NCBI GenBank assembly: GCA_964501445.1
Contig: CAZCSJ010000021.1
Span: 1 to 8,787, forward strand
Direction: 5' to 3'
Source: CAZCSJ01 sp964501445
GTDB lineage: Bacteria; Patescibacteriota; Minisyncoccia; Sungbacterales; HO2-52-23
DNA: 8,787 nt
In this document: piece after piece, positions 4,532 to 8,787 of the stretch
Position numbering within the stretch: the first letter of the stretch is position 1
Layout of the letters: every line of letters starts with the position of its first letter
Translations under genes and position numbers: made by a program
The notes under the pieces: generated by a model
The model's input: the letters and a program-made list of their open reading frames with translations, nothing else
Database searches by the model: none
Told to the model about the DNA's origin: nothing

Positions 4532-5101
4532 TCACGTGGTATACCTGTTTACAAACAGAAGTCCGTAGTGATGGGAGCCCGCGCTACACTCGCGGTCAAA
4601 AGCAAACCCTGCGGATGCCGCGAGTTGTTTTATCGCCTCCTTCTTTATCCGTGATGCGATCGGGGGGCCGAGCGATGAGGGCGTTTCGTCCCACTCAATT
4701 ACCGCAAACCGGCCATTTTGCACCAAAATCCGGCGCGCTTCGGCAAAGAGCGCGGCTCTCTCTTCAATCTGAAAAAGGATATTTGCCGCGAGCACAAAAT
4801 CAACAAAGCGGTCTTTCAATTTTGAGCCGCGAGGCATTTCCACATCCCCGCGGATGGTTTCAATATTCCAGAGATGCTCCAGTTTCGCGCGATTTTCCAC
4901 GATATCCAATGCCGATTTTTGAATATCAATCGCATAGACCTTCCCATCGCCCCCGACCGCGCGCGAGAGCGCGATGACAAAATGCCCATGCCCCACGCCA
5001 AAGTCGGCAACATGGTCGCCGGGTTTCAGGTCAAAAGATCTGATAATGTGTTCAGGGGCAAGGAATGCATCGGGAGTTATATCCTGCATCGTTTCGGGCA
5101 T
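4532..5101 (-). CDS. Class I SAM-dependent methyltransferase
   Basis: This 189-residue protein carries the Rossmann-fold methyltransferase motifs in order. Motif I, which binds S-adenosylmethionine, is VADFGVGHGHF at 31-41. An acidic strand end YAID has Asp59, expected to contact the ribose. GDV at 85-87 is followed by motif IV-like DFVLAANILFQ at 101-111 and RRILVQNGRFAVIEW at 123-137. It resembles the small UbiE/Ubie-like or generic methyltransferase domain (Methyltransf_11/25/31 type); the substrate cannot be read from the sequence. I use the ATG at 5101, with an alternative at residue 5. The promoter box lies so close that the mRNA would have about 7 nt of leader. It is the first gene of a two-gene unit with the solute-binding protein. 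Confidence 0.88.
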   Translation of the reverse strand: MPETMQDITPDAFLAPEHIIRSFDLKPGDHVADFGVGHGHFVIALSRAVGGDGKVYAIDIQKSALDIVENRAKLEHLWNIETIRGDVEMPRGSKLKDRFVDFVLAANILFQIEERAALFAEARRILVQNGRFAVIEWDETPSSLGPPIASRIKKEAIKQLAASAGFAFDRECSAGSHHYGLLFVNRYTT

Positions 5102-5114
5102 AAATCAAAAATAA

Positions 5115-5143
5115 AATATCAAAATGTAAAATGAAAGTGTAAA
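5115..5143 (-). promoter_or_regulatory. Promoter for methyltransferase and solute-binding protein genes
   Basis: TTTACA (5143-5138, five of six) and GATATT (5120-5115, four of six) are spaced by exactly 17 bases on the minus strand in a very AT-rich stretch. Initiation would be near 5108, about 7 nt before the ATG at 5101, so the mRNA would have almost no leader. This agrees with the lack of any Shine-Dalgarno sequence. Confidence 0.55.
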
Positions 5144-5171
5144 ACGCAAAAAGAATCCATTAGGAGAGTTC

Positions 5172-5229
5172 TCGACAAGCTCGAACAGTATTCTCCGAGC
5201 GATCCGCCAGCTGGCGGAGAGTCGAGGAG
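5172..5229. repeat. Composite palindromic repeat: one repeat inserted into another
   Basis: This gap between gyrA and the methyltransferase gene contains TCGACAAGCTC (5172-5182), also found at 3195-3205. It then has TTCTCCGAG (5191-5199) and GTCGAGGAG (5221-5229). At 3146-3166 those two 9-mers are separated only by CTT. Here they are separated by 21 bases that contain the perfect 16-bp palindrome TCCGCCAGCTGGCGGA (5203-5218). The palindrome could fold in RNA but lacks a following T run, so I do not call it a terminator. Confidence 0.75.
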
Positions 5230-5258
5230 TTTCCTTACTTACAGCGCGGAGGTTCATT

Positions 5259-7751
5259 CTAGAGTGTCGTGATCGACGCCACTGCCTCGCCCTGCTCCAG
5301 CCGCATGATGCGCACCCCCTGGGTTGCGCGGCCAAGCGTGGGGATGTCGGCAAGGGTCGTACGGATCACCTGGCCTTTGCGGGAAATCGTGATGAGCTCT
5401 GCCTCTTCTTCGCCCACGATCCGGGCGCCGACAATTGTTCCGGTTTTTTGCGTAATCTTTGCGGTCTTGATGCCCGAGCCGCCGCGGCGCTGTTTTTTAT
5501 ACTGCTTCAAAAAAGAGAATTTCCCATAGCCATGCTCCATCACCACGAGCAACTTGTCGCCCTCTGCCTGCCTACTCCGTAACGAACCAGTATGGGGTGG
5601 CTTGTCGCTTTGGATAACATTCGTTCCCACCACCTCATCGCCTTTTTTGAGGCGCATCGCGTGCACCCCTGCGGCTTGCCGCCCCATGGGGCGTACATCT
5701 CTTTCCGCGAAGCGGATCGCCTGCCCCTTGTGGGTCACCAGCATCAGTTCGTCACTGCCGCTCGTGAGTTTTGCAAATCGCAGTTCATCTTTTCCCTTGA
5801 GGGTGATCGCGATAAGACCCGAGCGCCGGACATTTTCAAATGAGAGCGCGTCCACTTTTTTAATTATACCATCCTTTGTCACCATCACGACATAGGAGGG
5901 AGACGCCGCGGCCTTGGTACTCTTTTTCACGGCTTTGGGAACCGCCAAGATTGACGTGACCCGCTCATCCTGCGACGTTGAGAGAAAGTTAAAAATTGAT
6001 TTTCCTTTTGAGATCCGTGATCCTTCGGGGATTTCGTATGCGCGCACCTGATACACTTTTCCGGATGTGGTGAAAAAAAGGAGCCAGGAGTGGGTGTTTG
6101 CGGAAACCAAATGCTCCACCACGTCCTCTTCTTTGGTTTCCATGCCGATGAGGCCTTTGCCGCCGCGTTTCTGCATGCGGTAGCTCTCCGGTTTGATCCG
6201 CTTGATGTAGCCGCCGCGCGTCACCATCACCACCACCTCTTCCTCTACTACAAGATCTTCTTCGGAAAGCTCGCGGGGCGAGGATTTCACCACTTTCGTC
6301 CTCCGCTCGTCGCCGTATTTTTCTTTTACGGCGCGCGTTTCATCTTTCACCACACCTCGGATTTTTGACGGATCCTTCAGGAGCGCCTCAAGCGCGCGCG
6401 CGAGCGCCTGTTTTTCTTTGAGTTCGTTTTCTATTTTCTGGCGCTCAAGACCCGCGAGTGTTTGCAGGCGCATTTCCAAAATTGCGGTTGCCTGAATCTC
6501 CGACAGATCAAATTTTTTCATCAAGTTCGCGTGCGCGTCGTCCTTGTCTGCCGATTTCTTGATGGTCTCAATCACGCGGTCAATGTGGTCAAGCGCTTTT
6601 TTCAGCCCCTCCAGTATATGGATGCGCTCGCGCGTTCGCGCGAGGTCAAAGGTCGTCCGCCGCGTCACCACCTCCACCCGGTGTTTTATGAATTCTTCCA
6701 GCACCTCTTTTATGGAAAGGACGCGGGGCTGAATGCCGTCCACGAGGGCTAACATATTTAAGTGGAACGTCTTTTCCAAATCGGTGTGCGCGTAGAGATT
6801 ATTCAATATTTTCTGCGGCTGGCCGTCCGGTTTTAAATCAATCACGATCCGCACCGCATCCTCACGGTCTGATTCGTCGCGGATGTCTTTTACGCCCTCA
6901 AGCCGTTTTTCCTGCACGAGCTCTGCCATTTTTTCAATGAGCTCGGATTTGTTCACCTGATACGGGATCTCGCTTATCACAATCTGAGTAATGCCTTTCG
7001 GCCCTTCGCCGATTTCTGCGGTTCCGCGCGTCAAAATCGCGCCCTTGCCCTGCACATACGCGTCTCGTATTTCCTTTTCGTTATACATCATCCCGCCGGT
7101 CGGGAAATCCGGCCCTTTGATATATTCCATCAGATCCTCAACCGAGGTTCTTGGATGGTCAATGACGCAAATGAGCGCATCGGCAACCTCTCCGAGATTG
7201 TGGGGCGGGATATTGGTTGCCATGCCGACCGCGATTCCGAGCGTGCCGTTTAAAAGGAGATTGGGGGTCGCCGCGGGAAGCACCATCGGTTCTTTGCGCG
7301 TGCCGTCGTAGTTGTCGCGAAAATCCACTGTGTCTTTTTCAATATCGCGCAGGAGCTCTTCTGCGATTCGGGTCATGCGGCTCTCCGTATACCTCATTGC
7401 CGCCGCGGAATCCCCGTCTAAACTGCCAAAATTTCCTTGCCCGTCAATCAATGGATAGCGGAGGGAGAAATCCTGCGCCATGCGCACAAGCGATTCGTAC
7501 ACCGCGCTATCGCCGTGCGGGTGGTATTTTCCGAGCACATCGCCGACCACTGCCGCGCATTTGCGGAATTTTGCACCGTGCGTGAGTCCCATCTCGTGCA
7601 TCGCATAGAGAATCCTCCGGTGCACGGGCTTTAAGCCGTCCCGCACGTCAGGAAGCGCGCGCGAAACAATAACCGACATTGCATAATCCAAATACGACTC
7701 GCGCATTTCCTCCGTTATTTCCCTGATTTGTATGTTGCCGATATCAGCCAT
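5259..7751 (-). CDS. gyrA: DNA gyrase subunit A
   Basis: This is the full-length 830-residue DNA-cleaving and rejoining subunit of gyrase, which with GyrB (not in this window) introduces negative supercoils using ATP. The breakage-reunion domain is intact. The quinolone region has GKYHPHGDSAVYE at 74-86, with Ser82 and Glu86 at the positions of E. coli Ser83 and Asp87. The catalytic tyrosine is Tyr121 in AAMRYTESR, and GIAVGMATNIPPHN lies at 172-185. A helical segment spans about 365-490. The C-terminal DNA-wrapping propeller starts near 500 with the GyrA box QKRGGKG at 527-533 (K for the usual R); a related QRRGGSG lies at 754-760. The GyrA box and full propeller favour GyrA over ParC. Two hydrophilic linkers, about 606-618 and 714-731, look longer than in the E. 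coli protein. It starts 21 bases after the upstream small membrane protein gene. Confidence 0.98.
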   Translation of the reverse strand: MADIGNIQIREITEEMRESYLDYAMSVIVSRALPDVRDGLKPVHRRILYAMHEMGLTHGAKFRKCAAVVGDVLGKYHPHGDSAVYESLVRMAQDFSLRYPLIDGQGNFGSLDGDSAAAMRYTESRMTRIAEELLRDIEKDTVDFRDNYDGTRKEPMVLPAATPNLLLNGTLGIAVGMATNIPPHNLGEVADALICVIDHPRTSVEDLMEYIKGPDFPTGGMMYNEKEIRDAYVQGKGAILTRGTAEIGEGPKGITQIVISEIPYQVNKSELIEKMAELVQEKRLEGVKDIRDESDREDAVRIVIDLKPDGQPQKILNNLYAHTDLEKTFHLNMLALVDGIQPRVLSIKEVLEEFIKHRVEVVTRRTTFDLARTRERIHILEGLKKALDHIDRVIETIKKSADKDDAHANLMKKFDLSEIQATAILEMRLQTLAGLERQKIENELKEKQALARALEALLKDPSKIRGVVKDETRAVKEKYGDERRTKVVKSSPRELSEEDLVVEEEVVVMVTRGGYIKRIKPESYRMQKRGGKGLIGMETKEEDVVEHLVSANTHSWLLFFTTSGKVYQVRAYEIPEGSRISKGKSIFNFLSTSQDERVTSILAVPKAVKKSTKAAASPSYVVMVTKDGIIKKVDALSFENVRRSGLIAITLKGKDELRFAKLTSGSDELMLVTHKGQAIRFAERDVRPMGRQAAGVHAMRLKKGDEVVGTNVIQSDKPPHTGSLRSRQAEGDKLLVVMEHGYGKFSFLKQYKKQRRGGSGIKTAKITQKTGTIVGARIVGEEEAELITISRKGQVIRTTLADIPTLGRATQGVRIMRLEQGEAVASITTL

Positions 7752-7772
7752 TTACTTTGAGAAATTAGTCCC

Positions 7773-8189
7773 CTAAAACCTAAAACCTCGTACATCATTC
7801 CAAAAAAGTGTCGCGCCTTTTTGAATGCGCGTGACCACCGACTCCATAGTTCCCAAAAGTTCCTCCGAATAAGAGGTGTTCCCGGCGCCTTCAAGCGACT
7901 TTACCGTTTCAAGAAGCCCTTCGGTAGGACCATAGGGGGCGCGCGTCTGGGCGGCGCTCTGCAAAGGCGCGGTTTCCTCTCCTGCGTTTCCCGGAGGCGT
8001 GAGTTGCGAAAGCGCGTCTTTTGGGGAATTTGCCGAAAGTGTTGCGAGCGATGAGGAAAGATGCGTAGTCAATCCGCCAAAGACCATAACTACCGCAAGC
8101 ACCATCACAAGCCCCGCAAAAAACATCCTCGCCTCTTCCGGAAGCGCGTGTATTTTTTTTAAAATGTTGCGTGCCCGTTTCACCCCCAC
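7773..8189 (-). CDS. Small one-helix membrane protein upstream of gyrA, function unknown
   Basis: I do not recognise a named family for this 138-residue protein. It begins with a basic segment (VKRARNILKKIHALPEEAR) and has one transmembrane helix at about 22-44. A long low-complexity Ser/Ala/Pro/Gly outer part and an aromatic end (LFWNDVRGFRF) follow. Short proteins with a basic N-terminus followed by one helix occur often in CPR genomes; this is from memory. The start is a GTG at 8189, with a second in-frame GTG at 8183. Both lie in the 3' arm of a 21-bp inverted repeat, so the start may be hidden in RNA structure. The spacing of 21 bases to gyrA suggests one transcript, with gyrA expression tied to this leader. 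Confidence 0.75.
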   Translation of the reverse strand: MGVKRARNILKKIHALPEEARMFFAGLVMVLAVVMVFGGLTTHLSSSLATLSANSPKDALSQLTPPGNAGEETAPLQSAAQTRAPYGPTEGLLETVKSLEGAGNTSYSEELLGTMESVVTRIQKGATLFWNDVRGFRF

Positions 8190-8316
8190 ACCTAATCTTC
8201 ACAAAGGTTGCGCGTATCGTCCCATTCGATATCACGCATCAAGTGAAGATCGGAATTTTAAGCCCCCTATACCCTCTTCATTATGCTATCACGCGGTGAA
8301 GATTAGGTGTGGGGGT
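8182..8316 (-). promoter_or_regulatory. Leader with 21-bp perfect inverted repeat masking the start codon (candidate RNA switch)
   Basis: Bases 8182-8202 and 8296-8316 are exact reverse complements over 21 bp. On the minus-strand transcript the 5' arm lies near the start of the leader. The 3' arm contains the GTG start codons at 8189 and 8183 and the bases before them, so pairing would block initiation of the small membrane protein gene. A related motif TATCACGC-GTGAAGAT occurs as direct copies at 8287-8303 and 8230-8250, the second with a 5-base spacer, and could pair alternatively. The arms could instead be terminal repeats of a small inserted element. Confidence 0.6.
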
Positions 8317-8321
8317 TTCAT
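8289..8321 (-). CDS. Possible 10-residue leader peptide (MKPPHLIFTA)
   Basis: This is an ATG-started 11-codon frame ending in TGA, about 8 nt after the predicted transcription start. Codons 2 to 9 coincide with the 5' arm of the 21-bp inverted repeat. Ribosomes translating it would keep that arm from pairing with the start region of the downstream gene, as in attenuation-like control. Its size makes it easy to find by chance. The near-leaderless placement, matching other genes here, is the main reason to list it. Confidence 0.3.
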   Translation of the reverse strand: MKPPHLIFTA

Positions 8322-8335
8322 TTTTGTATCTATTA

Positions 8336-8364
8336 ATTATACCGCAAAATCCATCTTTCTTCAA
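8336..8364 (-). promoter_or_regulatory. Promoter of the small membrane protein / gyrA transcript
   Basis: TTGAAG (8364-8359, four of six) and a perfect TATAAT (8341-8336) are separated by exactly 17 bases on the minus strand. Initiation near 8329 gives a leader of about 140 nt before the GTG at 8189. That is long for this window and contains the whole inverted repeat. Confidence 0.75.
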
Positions 8365-8426
8365 TGGAAAAAAATAGGTGCGCCGAAACTTGTAAAGGTG
8401 TGTGGTTTATGAGATTCTAAGTGCGT

Positions 8427-8553
8427 GGAAGCGTGGCCGAGAGGGTCGAAGCAAACTTCTTTGCTTCGACGGGCGATTCAGGCGAGCGTCCTCGCGAGCC
8501 GCGAAGAATCGCCCGGGGTTTCGCCGAGGGGGCGAAACAAGGCGTCAGTCTTG
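8427..8553 (+). pseudogene. tRNA-Ser-like 5' part with a hairpin insert in the D-loop, 3' half missing
   Basis: The sequence starts GGAAGCG-TG-GCC-GAGAGG (8427-8444), a typical tRNA-Ser acceptor strand, positions 8-9, D-stem and loop. It then has 94 bases (8445-8538) made almost entirely of three adjacent hairpins: 11 bp (8445-8455/8460-8470), 9 bp (8471-8479/8506-8514) with an inner 5-bp stem, and 8 bp (8518-8525/8531-8538). The tRNA pattern then resumes with AA-GGC (8539-8543; GGC pairs with GCC at 8436-8438), a base 26 and TCAGT-CTTG, as at the start of a Ser anticodon arm. It then stops: no T-arm and no CGCTTCC follow in the window. It is a broken gene or the 5' portion of an interrupted one. 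Confidence 0.5.
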
Positions 8554-8570
8554 CCCCGTACTAAAATTTT

Positions 8571-8657
8571 GGAAGGGTGGCAGAGCGGTTTAATGCACCG
8601 GTCCTGAAAACCGGAGTACCTGAAAGGGTATCGTGAGTTCGAATCTCACCCCTTCCG
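8571..8657 (+). tRNA. tRNA-Ser (anticodon UGA), with C at position 33
   Basis: This is a class II tRNA of 87 nt. The acceptor GGAAGGG (8571-8577) pairs with CCCTTCC (8650-8656), with discriminator G8657 and no encoded CCA (CA follows). The D-arm is GCAGAGCGGTTTAATGC. The anticodon stem CCGGT/ACCGG encloses the loop CCTGAAA, with anticodon TGA at 8605-8607. The variable arm stem is TACC/GGTA and the T-arm is GTGAG-TTCGAAT-CTCAC. Position 33 (8604) is C instead of the nearly universal U. It is on the plus strand, opposite to all the protein genes. It follows the broken Ser-like locus by 17 bases, eight of them an AAAATTTT tract. No strong promoter is visible; the best is TTGTAA (8390-8395) with GATTCT (8413-8418), which is weak. 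Confidence 0.95.
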
Positions 8658-8689
8658 CAGATTGAAACTTCGCGATTTGAAAGAGTGGA

Positions 8690-8766
8690 CGCGCGCCGTG
8701 ATGGGCGCACGGCGCGCGACAATTTCCCTCGCCGCAAAGCGGCGAATTGGCTCGGCGGGGGGAATT
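8690..8766. repeat. Hairpin-rich tail with two mutually exclusive folds
   Basis: CGCGCGCCGTG (8690-8700) and CACGGCGCGCG (8708-8718) form an 11-bp stem with a 7-base loop. Next, TCGCCGC (8729-8735) and GCGGCGA (8739-8745) form a 7-bp stem with an AAA loop. Alternatively, 8721-8734 can pair with 8753-8766 in a 14-bp stem containing two G-T wobbles. CGGA/TCCG at 8776-8787 starts another stem cut by the window end. No gene is recognisable from 8658 to the end. Confidence 0.6.
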
Positions 8767-8787
8767 CAAAAAGGGCGGATTTGTCCG

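Noticed and set aside
5203..5218. Intrinsic terminator for gyrA at the 16-bp palindrome
   Set aside because: No T run follows on the minus strand, and the palindrome looks like part of a dispersed repeat.
3146..5229. CRISPR-like spaced repeats
   Set aside because: The related palindromes are few, irregularly spaced and imperfect; there are no regular spacers and no cas genes.
7494..7505. Quinolone-resistance change in GyrA
   Set aside because: The key serine (residue 82) is present, and Glu86 is a normal natural variant of the second position; no resistance can be claimed.
8402..8607. Plus-strand open frames over the Ser-like locus and tRNA-Ser
   Set aside because: The WQSGLMHRS-type peptide is a translation of the tRNA itself, and the rest covers GC-rich hairpins; there is no start context or domain.
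8553..8665. The Ser-like 5' part continuing after the intact tRNA-Ser via ATTGA (8661-8665) to close the anticodon stem
   Set aside because: The match is only five pairs with a wobble, would give an Ala-type anticodon, and no T-arm or acceptor strand follows.
8658..8787. A frame open from 8658 to the window end as the start of a protein gene
   Set aside because: The peptide is Arg/Gly-rich low complexity from hairpin sequence; I saw no convincing start or family motif, and high GC makes a stop-free stretch of this length unremarkable.

Overview
The window looks like a chromosome piece from an ultra-small bacterium of the Candidate Phyla Radiation / Patescibacteria, most like Parcubacteria. 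This is inferred from content, not from a marker-gene tree. The pointers are a tandem set of very small two-helix pilin-like membrane proteins, tRNA genes without an encoded CCA, starts that almost never carry a Shine-Dalgarno sequence, promoters placed so close to start codons that several mRNAs would be nearly leaderless, and palindromic intergenic repeats. Every protein gene reads on the minus strand. One tRNA gene and one broken tRNA-like locus at the right end read on the plus strand.

Layout, left to right. Positions 1-76 hold the first 25 codons of a secreted protein cut by the window edge. At 124-3100 there are six small membrane proteins of the type IV secretion pilin / TrbC-VirB2 kind. 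A minus-strand tRNA cluster (582-860) and a strong terminator (890-922) interrupt the array. Two of the pilins share a 165-bp stretch that is identical base for base. Positions 3236-5101 hold a two-gene unit: a SAM-dependent methyltransferase followed by a membrane-anchored extracellular solute-binding protein. At 5259-8189, gyrA (DNA gyrase subunit A) is preceded by a small one-helix membrane protein. Their shared upstream region has a good promoter and a 21-bp perfect inverted repeat that covers the start codon. At 8427-8657 there is a tRNA-Ser-like 5' part carrying hairpins in its D-loop, then an intact tRNA-Ser(UGA). The last 130 bases are hairpin-rich with no recognisable gene.

The most unusual object is the tRNA locus at 665-860. 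A complete tRNA-Leu(UAG) sits inside the D-loop of a second tRNA-Leu(UAG). The outer gene's acceptor, D, anticodon, variable and T stems are all still complementary. The insert is bounded by a perfect 12-bp inverted repeat, so the inner tRNA would sit at the tip of a helix growing out of the outer D-loop. Removing the inner tRNA with RNase P and a 3' processing enzyme would leave two outer halves clamped by that helix, an arrangement like archaeal split tRNAs. The Ser-like locus has a hairpin-only insert at the same position, so D-loop insertion may recur in this genome. Whether the outer tRNA-Leu is functional or a fresh pseudogene cannot be settled from sequence alone.
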